Assembly (NCBI GenBank): GCA_035503615.1
Contig: DATJTI010000031.1
Location: forward strand, 57,645 to 121,644
Length of the DNA: 64,000 nucleotides
From: AP-15 sp035503615
GTDB taxonomy: Bacteria > Pseudomonadota > Alphaproteobacteria > ATCC43930 > CGMCC-115725
Direction of reading: 5' to 3'
In this document: positions 17,570-26,544 of the stretch, piece by piece
Layout: every line of letters begins with the position of its first letter
Position numbering within the stretch: position 1 is the stretch's first letter
Notes under the pieces: generated by a model
Told to the model about the DNA's origin: nothing
Seen by the model: only the letters and a program-made list of their open reading frames with translations
Databases searched by the model: none
Program-made: the position numbers and the translations under genes

Positions 17570-18322
17570 ATGACCAAAACGTTGCGCTGGCTGGGCTTGC
17601 TCGCGCTCGGTGCCGCTCTGCAGACCGGGTTTGCGACGCTGGCCTCGGCCCAGTCGGGCGCCGGCGCTCCCGCCAGCATGTCGGCCGCCAACGCCAGCGG
17701 CCCGGAAGAGGGCTATGGTCCCGGCGCCGACCAGTCGGGCTTTGCCGAGCCGACCGAGATCGAGCCATCGACCGAACTGCCGGTGCTCTATGTCACCAGC
17801 GTCGAGATCATGCGCACGCAGACCCAGCCGCAGCTCGACATCGTGCGGGTGACGGGCCTGACCGGAGCCCAAGGGTGGAGTTCACCGGAACTGGTTCCGA
17901 CGTTTGTCGGCAAGCCGCTCGACGGCATCCTCGATTTGCAGTTCATCGCGACAATGCCGCTGCAGACCGAGGAGGCGACCGGCTTTGTCCCGATCAGTGC
18001 GGTGTTCCCGCTCGAAGCCGGTCATGATTTCAAGGGAGTGCGGGTGCGGGCCTCCGAGAATGCGATCGAGGTTGACCAGATCCCCGGCACCAAATCGATC
18101 AAGATCAACGTCAGCGGCTGCAAGGACTGTGTCGGCAAGAAATTTGCCGAGCGCGGTCAGGCCGCCCCGGGGACCCCCGGTGTGGTGCGCCAGGAAGATC
18201 TACCGAAGACGCTGCGCTGGATCCCGGTCAACCACGGCATCCGGGGTATCACCCACAATCCGAACCGGCTCAATCTGATGCTCGGGGCGGACAACACGAT
18301 TCTTGCTGCCTATTGGGAGTAG
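17570..18322 (+). CDS. secreted protein of unknown function, RiPP cluster-associated
   Basis: I do not recognise this 250-aa protein. A clear signal peptide ends at ASA|QS (about residue 27), followed by a Gly/Ser/Pro-rich linker to about residue 65. A compact domain then contains a CKDC cysteine pair (GCKDCVGKKF, about residue 183) and ends with HGIRGITHNPNRLNLMLG and AAYWE. It starts 23 bases after the maturase stop, with GGAGGACAGG ahead of the ATG, and overlaps the next gene by 10 bases, so it is very probably co-transcribed with the precursor and maturase genes. It does not look like the substrate-binding-like GrrP partner known from cyanobacterial clusters. Candidate roles are handling, folding or anchoring of the exported peptide; this is inference. 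Confidence 0.75.
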   Translation: MTKTLRWLGLLALGAALQTGFATLASAQSGAGAPASMSAANASGPEEGYGPGADQSGFAEPTEIEPSTELPVLYVTSVEIMRTQTQPQLDIVRVTGLTGAQGWSSPELVPTFVGKPLDGILDLQFIATMPLQTEEATGFVPISAVFPLEAGHDFKGVRVRASENAIEVDQIPGTKSIKINVSGCKDCVGKKFAERGQAAPGTPGVVRQEDLPKTLRWIPVNHGIRGITHNPNRLNLMLGADNTILAAYWE

Positions 18323-19029
18323 CTCGCGACGACCGGACTGCTCGGCTCGGCGGTGGCCAACCGTGTCGAGCGCCGGCGGCTGCGCGCCGTGCGCTCGGAC
18401 TGGTGGTGCTCTGCGGAATCGCCGGGTCCGGCCTGATCGTTGCCGTCACGCTCGGCTTCCTCGCCGGAGGCACGGCGCAGGCCAGCTCGCTTGGTGTGGC
18501 AGGCTCGGATGGTGTGACAGGCTCGCTTGTCGTCACCAACAGGGTTGCGCTCGATCGGGTGGCGCGTGCCGTCCTGGAGGCCGAGTCGAGCGACGGTGCC
18601 GATCCCGCCATGTGGCGGCCCGATCCTGACGGCCCGCAGGGGCCGATGCAGGTTTCCGCCGCGGCCGCCGCCGATGTCGGCAGTGGCGATCGCTTCGACC
18701 CGGCCGAAAATTTGCTGCTCGGCCGCGCCTATCTGGCCCGGCTCTATCGGCACTATGCCAATTGGGCCGACGCGGTCGCGGCTTATGATTGGGGTCCCGC
18801 CCACATGGATAACTGGATCGAAAGCGGCCGGCCGATCGGCAAGCTGCCGCAAGCGGTGGCGTTCTATCGCATGCGCGTGCTGACGGGTGCGACCGCTTCC
18901 GGCGGCCATTTCGGCGTGGTCGGGCATCTGCAGCCGCGCCGGTCGCTGGCCGACCGCCGTCATCCGAGCCGAGACAGCATCGCCGTCGAACAGATCTACG
19001 CCGCAATCATGGCCAAGGGCCGGCCTTGA
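18313..19029 (+). CDS. lytic transglycosylase-like (SLT-type) protein
   Basis: This 238-aa protein has an N-terminal membrane segment or signal anchor (about residues 25-55) and then a lysozyme-like SLT region. LDRVARAVLEAESSDG carries a glutamate in the position of the catalytic acid, GPQGPMQVSAAAAADVG matches the GxMQ motif, and AYLARLYRHYANWADAVAAYDWGP corresponds to the usual AAYNAG segment in a variant form. Such enzymes cleave peptidoglycan glycan strands. The inferred TTG start at 18313 overlaps the preceding gene by 10 bases, suggesting coupled translation. Later GTG starts are possible. Its place next to the RiPP genes suggests a role in passage through or attachment to the cell wall. 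Confidence 0.7.
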   Translation: MGVARDDRTARLGGGQPCRAPAAARRALGLVVLCGIAGSGLIVAVTLGFLAGGTAQASSLGVAGSDGVTGSLVVTNRVALDRVARAVLEAESSDGADPAMWRPDPDGPQGPMQVSAAAAADVGSGDRFDPAENLLLGRAYLARLYRHYANWADAVAAYDWGPAHMDNWIESGRPIGKLPQAVAFYRMRVLTGATASGGHFGVVGHLQPRRSLADRRHPSRDSIAVEQIYAAIMAKGRP

Positions 19030-19139
19030 ACCGGGTTGCGTCGCGGCGGGATGATCGCGCGAGGATCGGCGGTGTCGGGTGTGCAAGCGACGATCCAGGA
19101 TCCAGTCAGCACGCCGCCAGCCTGATGATGGGGGAAGCG

Positions 19140-19478
19140 ATGACCAGCCTGGTCAAGACACTGCGCTCGCTCGGCAACCGACTGCAGGCCGGTGCCAGCA
19201 TATGCCAGCTTTATGGTGAACCGGTCGAACAGGGTGGCCGCACGATCGTCCCGGTCGCGCGGATGCGCTACGGATTTGGCGCCGGTGGCGGCAGCAAACA
19301 TGGCGGCGGCGGCGCGGGAATCGATTTTCGTCCGGTCGGGCTGATCGAGATCAGCGACGATGGCACCCGGTTCGTTCCGCTGCACCGGCCGCTGCCGCTG
19401 ATCCTCGCCCTGCTCGGCGGGTTGCTGCTCGGCTATAATCTCGGCCGCCGCGCCGGTCCTCGTGATCGCGGGAGGTAA
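19140..19478 (+). CDS. GerW (YtfJ) family protein
   Basis: This 112-aa protein has the GerW/YtfJ core: a GEPVEQGGRTIVPVARM strand, then the glycine-rich YGFGAGGGSKHGGGGAGIDFRPVG, then GLIEISDDGTRFVPL. A C-terminal hydrophobic segment (PLILALLGGLLLGYNLG) followed by basic residues forms a membrane anchor. The family was named in spore formers but occurs widely in non-sporulating bacteria, where its role is unknown. ATG 19140 was chosen for GGGGAAG at 19131-19137; ATGs at 19125 and 19128 lack a site. It lies on the same strand as its neighbours, after a gap of 110 bases. Confidence 0.75.
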   Translation: MTSLVKTLRSLGNRLQAGASICQLYGEPVEQGGRTIVPVARMRYGFGAGGGSKHGGGGAGIDFRPVGLIEISDDGTRFVPLHRPLPLILALLGGLLLGYNLGRRAGPRDRGR

Positions 19479-19538
19479 ACTGCGACGGCACCACCCGACG
19501 ATCTGCTATCATGCCGTTGTCTGTGATGAGGACAGCGG

Positions 19539-20018
19539 ATGCAATCGACCGGCCTCAGCGTGAATGGAAAGAGGGTCACCGTCACCGCCCTGGGTGATCC
19601 ACCGCTCCTTGATGTTCTGCGCAATCATCTGGGCCTCACCGGCACCAAATTCGGCTGCGGCCTCGAGCAATGCGGCTCGTGCATGGTGCTGATCGACGGC
19701 CGTGCCGAAAAATCCTGTGGCAAGCTGCTATCGGCGGTTGCCGGCAAGCAGATTGTCACGATCGAAGGGCTGGGGACACCCGATCGGCCGCATCCGCTGC
19801 AGCAGGCATTTCTCGACGAGCAGGCTGGGCAATGCGGCTATTGCCTCGCCGGCATCCTGATCTCGGCGAAGGCGCTGCTCGATCGCAACCCGTCACCGTC
19901 GCGGGCCGAGATCGCCGCGGCGCTCGATGACAATATCTGCCGCTGCGGCAGCCACAACCGGATCTTGCGCGCGGTCGCCCGCGCTGCCGCGCAGCTTTAC
20001 CAGGGGGGCACCCGATGA
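19539..20018 (+). CDS. (2Fe-2S) small subunit of a molybdenum hydroxylase (IorA-like)
   Basis: This 159-aa electron-transfer subunit of the xanthine oxidase family carries two 2Fe-2S clusters. The plant-type ferredoxin cluster is bound by C40, C45, C48 and C60 (CGLEQCGSC...C). The second cluster is bound by the helical domain motif C99-x2-C102 and C134-x-C136 (CGYC...CRCG). Length and layout match the small subunits of two-component enzymes such as isoquinoline 1-oxidoreductase. It overlaps the large-subunit gene by four bases (20015-20018). AGGAC sits ahead of the start. Confidence 0.93.
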   Translation: MQSTGLSVNGKRVTVTALGDPPLLDVLRNHLGLTGTKFGCGLEQCGSCMVLIDGRAEKSCGKLLSAVAGKQIVTIEGLGTPDRPHPLQQAFLDEQAGQCGYCLAGILISAKALLDRNPSPSRAEIAAALDDNICRCGSHNRILRAVARAAAQLYQGGTR

Positions 20019-22144
20019 GCCTCTCTGCGGTGCCGCGGCTGCCGCCCGCTCTCGGCGACAATCCGCGCCTCGACCAGTGGGTGCGATTTGTCGAGCCCGG
20101 CGTTGTCAGCGTAGCGACCGGCAAGGTCGAGATCGGCCAAGGCGTGCTGACTGCGATGCGGCAGATAGCGGCCGAGGAGCTCGAAGTCGGTCTCGATCAG
20201 GTCCGTCTGCAAACCGGCGATACCGATCTGACCCCGAACGAAGGCTATACCTCGGGCAGCCAGTCGATCCAGTTTGGCGGCGTTGCCCTGCGTTTGGCTT
20301 GCGCCGAGGTGCGCGCGCTGTTTCTCGATCATGCAGCGGAGCGGTTCGGCTATCCGCGGGCCCGGCTGTCGGTTCGCGACGGGGCGATTTTGCACGAAGG
20401 CGAACCGACCGGGCAGGATTACTGGTCGCTGTGCGGCGCGATCGATCTTGCCCGCCACGCCAGCGGCCGCCCGCCGACCAGGGCGGTGAGCGATTATCGC
20501 ATCATCGGCCGCAATGAGCCGCGCATCGATCTCGCCGCCAAAGTGTTCGGCGAGCCGATCTTTGTTCATGACCTGAAGCTCGATGGGATGGTGCATGCGC
20601 GCGTCGTGCGCCAGCCGCGCCGCGGCGCCAGGATCGGGTCGCTCGACGCGGCGGCGATCCGGCGCGCCGCCAACGGCCCGATCGAGATCCTGCGCGACGG
20701 CAATTTCCTTGCGATCATCGGCGCTGACGAGACCGTCGTCGAAGCGGCCGCCGCGATAGCTCCAGCTCATGTCGCCTGGGACGATGTCGACGCGTTGAAC
20801 CCGGCGCAGGAGGAAGCGCGCTGGCTGCTGCAACAGCCGTCGATCGACCGGATCGTCGGCGCCCCGCCCGCGGCCGTGACACCAGCGGAGCAGCACCACC
20901 AGGCGAGATATACGCGGATGCACGTCGCCCACGCCTCGGTGGCGCCATCCTGCGCGATGGCACGTTATCGTGACGGGCGGCTCGAAGTGTGGACGCATTC
21001 GCAGGGGGTCTATCCGTTGCGCGCGGCACTCGCCCGCACCTTGAAGCTCGACCCGGCGGCGATTTCCGTCAGGCATGTGCAGGGCCCGGGCTGCTATGGC
21101 CATAACGGAGCCGACGATGCCGCGGCCGACGCCGCGGTGATCGCGATGCGTCGGCCCGGCGAGCCGGTGCGGGTGCGCTGGCGGCGCGAAGACGAGTTCG
21201 GTTTCGAACCGGTCAGCCCGGCAATGGTGGTCGATGTCGCGGCGGTTCTCGATGCCGCCGGCCGGCCAGTCGATTGGACCACCGAGATCTGGAGCGGGCG
21301 GCACACGAGCCGGCCGGGCAGTGGCGGCAACCTGCTCGCCGCCGAAGCGTTGCCGGACCCGCCGCCACCGCCGCCCGCGACCGAAGCGCCGGGTCCGCCT
21401 GGCGCCGGCACGCGCAATGCCGAACCGCTCTATGATTTTGCCGCGCGAAGGATCATCCACCATCTGATCCCCGAAACTCCGGTGCGAACCTCGTCATTGC
21501 GCGGGTTGGGGGCGACGCTCAACGTCTTTGCGATCGAATCCTCGATCGACCATCTGGCACTCGAAACCGGCGCCGATCCTGTGGCCTATCGGCTGTCGCT
21601 GCTGTCGGATCCGCGGGCGAGCGTGGTGGTCGCGCATGCGGCGCGCCTCGCTGGCTGGGAGCCGCGGCAGCCTGTCGGCACCGGCAAGGGCCGCGGCATC
21701 GCCTTCGCCCGGTATAAAAATCTCGCCGCTTATGCGGCAGTCGTCGCCGAGGTCGAGGTGGACGAGGAGGTCCGCTTGCGGCGCGTGTGGTGCGCCGCCG
21801 ATGCCGGGCTCGTCATCAACCCGGACGGCGCGCTCAACCAGCTCGAAGGCGGCATCATCCAGGCAGCGAGCTGGGCGCTCAAGGAGGGAGTCCGGCTCGA
21901 CCATGGCGGCATCAGCTCACGCGACTGGGAGAGCTACCCGGTCTTGCGCTTCAGCGAAGTGCCGGAGATCACCGCCGAACTGATCGGCGCCGCTGCCGAC
22001 CAGCCGCCGCTCGGCATCGGTGAAGCTGCCGGCGGGCCGACCGTGGCGGCGATCGGCAACGCCGTGGCACATGCACTCGGCGCACGGATCCGCGATCTGC
22101 CCTTGACCCGCGAGCGCATTATGGCGGCGTTGCTGCAACCGTGA
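20015..22144 (+). CDS. molybdopterin-binding large subunit of a molybdenum hydroxylase (IorB-like)
   Basis: This 709-aa catalytic subunit binds the molybdopterin cytosine dinucleotide cofactor and hydroxylates N-heterocycles or aldehydes; the actual substrate cannot be told from sequence. Visible motifs are VSVATGKVEIGQGVLTAMRQIAAEEL, the GYTSGSQSIQFGG segment, VQGPGCYGHNGADDAAADA and the active-site glutamate loop GIGEAAGGPTVAAIGNAV near the C terminus. No FAD subunit gene is adjacent, so electrons probably go to a cytochrome or quinone acceptor, as in IorAB and nicotinate dehydrogenase. A proline-rich insert (PPPPPPATEAPGPPGAG) lies near residue 455. Confidence 0.92.
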   Translation: MSLSAVPRLPPALGDNPRLDQWVRFVEPGVVSVATGKVEIGQGVLTAMRQIAAEELEVGLDQVRLQTGDTDLTPNEGYTSGSQSIQFGGVALRLACAEVRALFLDHAAERFGYPRARLSVRDGAILHEGEPTGQDYWSLCGAIDLARHASGRPPTRAVSDYRIIGRNEPRIDLAAKVFGEPIFVHDLKLDGMVHARVVRQPRRGARIGSLDAAAIRRAANGPIEILRDGNFLAIIGADETVVEAAAAIAPAHVAWDDVDALNPAQEEARWLLQQPSIDRIVGAPPAAVTPAEQHHQARYTRMHVAHASVAPSCAMARYRDGRLEVWTHSQGVYPLRAALARTLKLDPAAISVRHVQGPGCYGHNGADDAAADAAVIAMRRPGEPVRVRWRREDEFGFEPVSPAMVVDVAAVLDAAGRPVDWTTEIWSGRHTSRPGSGGNLLAAEALPDPPPPPPATEAPGPPGAGTRNAEPLYDFAARRIIHHLIPETPVRTSSLRGLGATLNVFAIESSIDHLALETGADPVAYRLSLLSDPRASVVVAHAARLAGWEPRQPVGTGKGRGIAFARYKNLAAYAAVVAEVEVDEEVRLRRVWCAADAGLVINPDGALNQLEGGIIQAASWALKEGVRLDHGGISSRDWESYPVLRFSEVPEITAELIGAAADQPPLGIGEAAGGPTVAAIGNAVAHALGARIRDLPLTRERIMAALLQP

Positions 22145-22155
22145 CCCCGATCCGG

Positions 22156-23541
22156 TCAGGCACTGCGTTTGGCACGCGGGATCGCCGCGGGAACCGCCAT
22201 GTCGAGGCGGGGCCACCGGCAGCTCGACCGGAGCGGCCAACGCGCGGCAAAGGCGAGGATGATCGCGGCAAGCCCGGCGATCAGCCACCACCATAAGAGC
22301 TCGCGGCCAAGCCAGAACAGTAGGTCGATGCGTAAGCCTATCCCGCCCGTGAAAATCGCGACGGCGAGCCGGTGCACGGCGGCGCGCACCGGCGCTTCCC
22401 AGGCCACGAACAGTACAGCGACAATCATCTGCGCCAAAAATCGCCTGACCGGAGGACCTTCGGCCAGCCGATACAGGCGGATGAGCCCCGGCATGATCAG
22501 GACGAAAAAAATGCCGCGGTAATCGACGTTCTGTCCGGCGAAAAAGCACGCAGTCATCAAGAGCGCGCCGGCCAGCAGGCATTCCTCTTCCAACGAACCG
22601 AGGTTGAGAACGCTCACATCGAGCAGACGTGCGGTGCGCCGCGCCCGGCCGGCGGCGACTATCGCGAGCAGGGCCAGCAGCAGCAGCCCGGCCGCGCCGC
22701 GCAGGCGCGGACCGAAGAGGTTATCGGCGAGACCGAACGGCAGGTTGCGGGCCGAGAACGAATCGGAAAAATAGGAAAACGCAGGAATGTTCGCCAACGC
22801 CTTTCGCAGCTGCGTGTGATCGAAGCCAGCGAGCCCGACGAGGATCAGGGCGGCGAAGCCCGCCAAGATCAGCGCATCCCGGCGGCGCTCGCGAACGATC
22901 AGGGCCAGCAGAACAAGCGGGTAATATTTGAGCAGGCCGGCAAACAGAAAAATCGCATAAGCACCAAAACGCCAAGGTCGCGCCATGCGAGCGAGGACAC
23001 AGCCGGCTACGACCAACAGAAAGATGACCAGGTCGCAATTGGCGCGTTCGAGCGCATAGACCGTCATCGGCGACAACGCGATAAGACCGCACAGCAACGC
23101 CTCGCCCGGGCCGGTCGGGCGGATCACAAAGGCGAGCGACAGGATGAATATCAGATCGAGCCCAAGCCCGACCGCGGTCGTCGCACTCGTGTCGAGGACA
23201 TGCGGGACGATCGCCAGCCACAGCGGCGAATAGACGTGCACGCGGCCCAGTACATCACAGGGATCAAAACGGTAGACGTCGATGCCAAGCCGGTGGCATT
23301 GCACTGCAGCAAGCACTGCGTGAATGTCGAGAAACGGGAAGCGGAACGGCACGAACCCGAGTCGGTCAAGCATGGCGAAATAAAGGGTGCGCGGTCCCCG
23401 ATGCCATAACATCGCGAGTACGGCGAAAATCATCGCGGCCACGCCCGGAATCACCAGGCGGTATAACCATCGCCAGGGCGCTCGCCGGTCGGTCGATACG
23501 GGTCGGATCGCGGTCATTGTCAGCACCGCGAGCCTATGCAT
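22156..23541 (-). CDS. GT87/DUF2029-like polytopic membrane glycosyltransferase
   Basis: This 461-aa protein has about ten hydrophobic helices. Features recall the GT87 (DUF2029) group, which uses polyprenyl-phosphate sugars: an early extracytoplasmic acidic loop with DIHAVLAAVQCHRLGIDVYRFDP followed by VYSPL, then ALERANCDLVIFLLV, and GLLKYYPLVLLAL. It is convergent with the hydroxylase genes and lies 92 bases downstream of another membrane protein gene on the same strand, suggesting a joint role in envelope or exopolysaccharide glycosylation. The substrate is unknown. Confidence 0.7.
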   Translation of the reverse strand: MHRLAVLTMTAIRPVSTDRRAPWRWLYRLVIPGVAAMIFAVLAMLWHRGPRTLYFAMLDRLGFVPFRFPFLDIHAVLAAVQCHRLGIDVYRFDPCDVLGRVHVYSPLWLAIVPHVLDTSATTAVGLGLDLIFILSLAFVIRPTGPGEALLCGLIALSPMTVYALERANCDLVIFLLVVAGCVLARMARPWRFGAYAIFLFAGLLKYYPLVLLALIVRERRRDALILAGFAALILVGLAGFDHTQLRKALANIPAFSYFSDSFSARNLPFGLADNLFGPRLRGAAGLLLLALLAIVAAGRARRTARLLDVSVLNLGSLEEECLLAGALLMTACFFAGQNVDYRGIFFVLIMPGLIRLYRLAEGPPVRRFLAQMIVAVLFVAWEAPVRAAVHRLAVAIFTGGIGLRIDLLFWLGRELLWWWLIAGLAAIILAFAARWPLRSSCRWPRLDMAVPAAIPRAKRSA

Positions 23542-23633
23542 CCCCGGTTAATTGCGAATAAAGTGCTCGCGGTTCAAGTTTCGGCCAGCTCGGCTTGCGC
23601 ACCCGCTACGCCGGTTCGCCCCGGCCCCTGCGA

Positions 23634-25388
23634 TCATTTTCCCGGCGTCTTGCAATATCGTGCCCAAGACAGCGGCGCGCAGCCGACCTTTGGCGCGAGT
23701 TGCTCCCGGCCCGGCGCGTCGGACAAGAGCACGACCACATCGCCCGGCCGGCTGTCGTGCCAAAGCTCCTCGCGCTCGTGTCGGCAATAGCGGGCGCGGC
23801 GCGCGTCCAGCAGCCGCGCATAGTCCGATGGTGAGCGCAGCACGTCACCCCAGTCGAGGCCGTAGCTCTGCCGCGCCAGATAGACGGTATTGGTCGGAAC
23901 ATTCGCCCGTGCCGCTGCGAGCATCAGCTGCATGTTTGCGGAAAATTGCCTTTCGCGGCTGCTGCATTGAAAGCTCGGCACGATTTCAAGCCGCCGAGCC
24001 CCGGCGACGAGATTGGCCACCTGGCGGGCGTTGAGCGGCGCCCGGCTCGGCGCAGCGGCGACGCTGGTGATGATATGCGCTCGCAACGGCTGGATATCGA
24101 GCAGCTGCAACAAAGCTGCGGCGAGCAGAAAGCTGACCATCAGCGGCCGCGGCCGGCGAAATCCCAGCACGATGACGATCGCGACCTGCGTGTAACCGAT
24201 CGGCCAGAAGAACCGGCCGCTCGACCGGAAGATTCCGAGTACCGCACTGAAATCATGCGGGATCGGCAGGTCCAGCAGCAGACGATGACCGAAGAAGACA
24301 CGGTTTGTAATCGCAAACGCTGCCAGTGCGGCAAAGGCCGTCAGCAACGCCGCATGCCGCTTTGCGTTCTGCCGCATCCATCCAAACTCGGCCGGCAGCA
24401 GCAGCAGCGAGGCCAGCAGCAATCCCGCCCCGAGATAGTTGTAGCCTTCATACTGACCACCGGTCGCGTCGATGACCCCGCCGAGCCTGGGAAAGACGCC
24501 GCTGAGCTGCGGCGCGAACGGCGAGAGCAGGTTCATCGAGTAGTAGCCATAGCGAGCGAAGGGCAGACCCCCGCCGGCGCCGAACTGACCGCCAATTGCG
24601 ATCAGCATGACGATTGGCAATATCGTCCCGAACCCGATCGCGATCGCCCGACCGGTTGTCACTTTCCGGTCGAGCCGCCGCTGCACGAGGGCGCTCAGCC
24701 AGATGCTCCCAACCATCGCAAACAGGTAGATGTTGGTGAGATAGGCGAGGGCGAGATAGCCGGCCCAAACCATCGCAAGACCGCGCCAAGTGCTACGGCG
24801 GAGTGAAAACAGGTAGAGCGCCAGTGCGCCGATCAGCAGAAACTGTGCTTCGAGCGCGATGTCGCCCCAGCGCCACAGCAGCGCCGGCATCGTGTCGGCG
24901 AAGATCGCTGCGATCATTGTCGCCAGCGCGTATCGCATCCTGGCGGCGATCAGCACGCGGCTCATCGCGACACCGGGAAGCATAAAACAGAGAAACAGAA
25001 AAACACCGTAGGGATTGACTGTGACACAGGTGACGTTACGGAGCAATTTTCCCGCGAGTGCTATGATTGGCACCGGATCAGTGAAGATGATATTGGTGCC
25101 GGTCGGAATACCCAGACTGGCTACATAGAACAGCGGGAATCGCCAAGGGCTTTGGACATAGTAGAAATAAGAGCCGAGCACTGTCTGCATATCGACCCCC
25201 ATTGGGAACCGCCAGAAGTCATCCCGACCGGTGATGAAGTTGCAGTCGAACAGACTCGCGTCGCAGCAAAGGCCCACCACCGCAGCCAGCCCGAGCAATT
25301 GCCAAGCCGGCAATTCTGCCAAGGCGATACGCCCCACTCGCCGAGCCAGTTCGTCGCGGCGGCTCGCCACCCTCGTTACCCCGGTCAT
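23634..25388 (-). CDS. polytopic membrane protein, DUF6311-like
   Basis: This 584-aa protein has roughly eleven hydrophobic helices and a soluble C-terminal domain of about 140 residues with several cysteines. The N-terminal region has the pattern DMQTVLGSYFYYVQSPWRFPL, GIPTGTNIIFTDPVPIIAL and FLFLCFMLPGVAMSRVL. These resemble DUF6311 and other C-class glycosyltransferase-like membrane proteins; the assignment is from memory of the pattern. It is divergent from the GT2 gene at 25540 across about 150 bases, and upstream of the GT87-like gene on the same strand. Confidence 0.65.
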   Translation of the reverse strand: MTGVTRVASRRDELARRVGRIALAELPAWQLLGLAAVVGLCCDASLFDCNFITGRDDFWRFPMGVDMQTVLGSYFYYVQSPWRFPLFYVASLGIPTGTNIIFTDPVPIIALAGKLLRNVTCVTVNPYGVFLFLCFMLPGVAMSRVLIAARMRYALATMIAAIFADTMPALLWRWGDIALEAQFLLIGALALYLFSLRRSTWRGLAMVWAGYLALAYLTNIYLFAMVGSIWLSALVQRRLDRKVTTGRAIAIGFGTILPIVMLIAIGGQFGAGGGLPFARYGYYSMNLLSPFAPQLSGVFPRLGGVIDATGGQYEGYNYLGAGLLLASLLLLPAEFGWMRQNAKRHAALLTAFAALAAFAITNRVFFGHRLLLDLPIPHDFSAVLGIFRSSGRFFWPIGYTQVAIVIVLGFRRPRPLMVSFLLAAALLQLLDIQPLRAHIITSVAAAPSRAPLNARQVANLVAGARRLEIVPSFQCSSRERQFSANMQLMLAAARANVPTNTVYLARQSYGLDWGDVLRSPSDYARLLDARRARYCRHEREELWHDSRPGDVVVLLSDAPGREQLAPKVGCAPLSWARYCKTPGK

Positions 25389-25539
25389 GCCGAACCTTTG
25401 TCATTGAGCGCGGGTGGGAATTGGCATCGGCTGCTTTCTCCACAAAACGCACTGCCTTGATCCTATCGGGATCGCGGTTCATTCATCGTTAAGCGGTGCC
25501 GGGGCACAGTTGCCCGAACATGATTGGGCGCTGCTTACC

Positions 25540-26544
25540 ATGGCCGACAAGATCGCGATCGTGATGCCGGTCCTCGACGATTGGGAATCCTTCACCGCGC
25601 TGGTGCACGAAATCTCCGAAACGTTCACCGGGTCCGATCTCGATTTTCACATCTGTGCGATCGATGACGGCTCGACCACGCCATTCGACTCCGCGACACT
25701 CGACCTGACGCCGGGGTCGTGCGTCGGCTCGATTGCGATCATCCGCCTCGCCGCCAATCTCGGCCATCAGCGCGCGATCGCGATCGGCTTGTGCGCAATC
25801 GCCGAAACCGGCGATGCCGACCGGGTGCTGGTCATGGACAGCGATGGTCAAGATCGACCGGCCGACATCGCTACTCTGCTCTCGATGAGCCGGCGCCAGC
25901 CAAGGCATGTCGTATTCGCCGCTCGCGCCGAGCGCGCTGAGCCGCGCATGTTTCGCTTTTGGTACGGCCTGTACCGGCTGCTGTTTCATGGGTTGACCGG
26001 ACAGGCGATCAATTTCGGCAATTTCTGTGCAATGCCGATGGCGGCGGTCCGCCGGCTCGTGCACATGCCGGAGTTGTGGAACCATCTGGCGGCCTCAGTC
26101 ATGCGCTCCCGGCTGCCCTATACGAGCGTGCCGACAGCGCGCGGTCGCCGCACCAGCGGCCGTTCGCGGATGAATCTGGTCGCGTTGATCGCGCACGGGT
26201 TCAGCGCGATGTCGGTCTATACCGACCAGATCTTCATTCGCGTCCTGCTCGCCGCAGGGCTCGTTGCCGGGCTCGCCGGCCTTGCCATCGCCGCCGCGGT
26301 CACGATCCGCGTCGCGACCCATCTGGCCATTCCCGGCTGGGCTACGACCGCGATCGGCGACCTGTTGATCATGCTGCTGGAAACCCTGGTCGTCATGGTC
26401 GCATCGAGCCTGACCATGCTGGCCCGGCGCAGCTTGCGGCCGATCCTGCCGATCGCCGACTGCCGGTGCTTTGTCGCCGGGCGCGAAGAATTCCGCTTTG
26501 GCTCGCGACAAGCCATCGTCGCGGCGGTGCGGCCTGCGGCATGA
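25540..26544 (+). CDS. family 2 glycosyltransferase with C-terminal membrane segments
   Basis: This 334-aa GT-A enzyme is of the dolichol/undecaprenyl-phosphate sugar transferase type. The N terminus is IAIVMPVLDDWESF. The nucleotide-sugar site includes AIDDGSTTP, LAANLGHQRAIAIGL and the metal-binding VMDSDGQDRPADI. Two hydrophobic helices follow at about residues 220-295 (VLLAAGLVAGLAGLAIAAAV and LLIMLLETLVVMVASSLTM). ATG 25540 places the first beta strand immediately after the start; the frame is open 42 codons further upstream without glycosyltransferase-like sequence. It overlaps the next gene by ATGA, so the two act as a unit. Confidence 0.85.
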   Translation: MADKIAIVMPVLDDWESFTALVHEISETFTGSDLDFHICAIDDGSTTPFDSATLDLTPGSCVGSIAIIRLAANLGHQRAIAIGLCAIAETGDADRVLVMDSDGQDRPADIATLLSMSRRQPRHVVFAARAERAEPRMFRFWYGLYRLLFHGLTGQAINFGNFCAMPMAAVRRLVHMPELWNHLAASVMRSRLPYTSVPTARGRRTSGRSRMNLVALIAHGFSAMSVYTDQIFIRVLLAAGLVAGLAGLAIAAAVTIRVATHLAIPGWATTAIGDLLIMLLETLVVMVASSLTMLARRSLRPILPIADCRCFVAGREEFRFGSRQAIVAAVRPAA

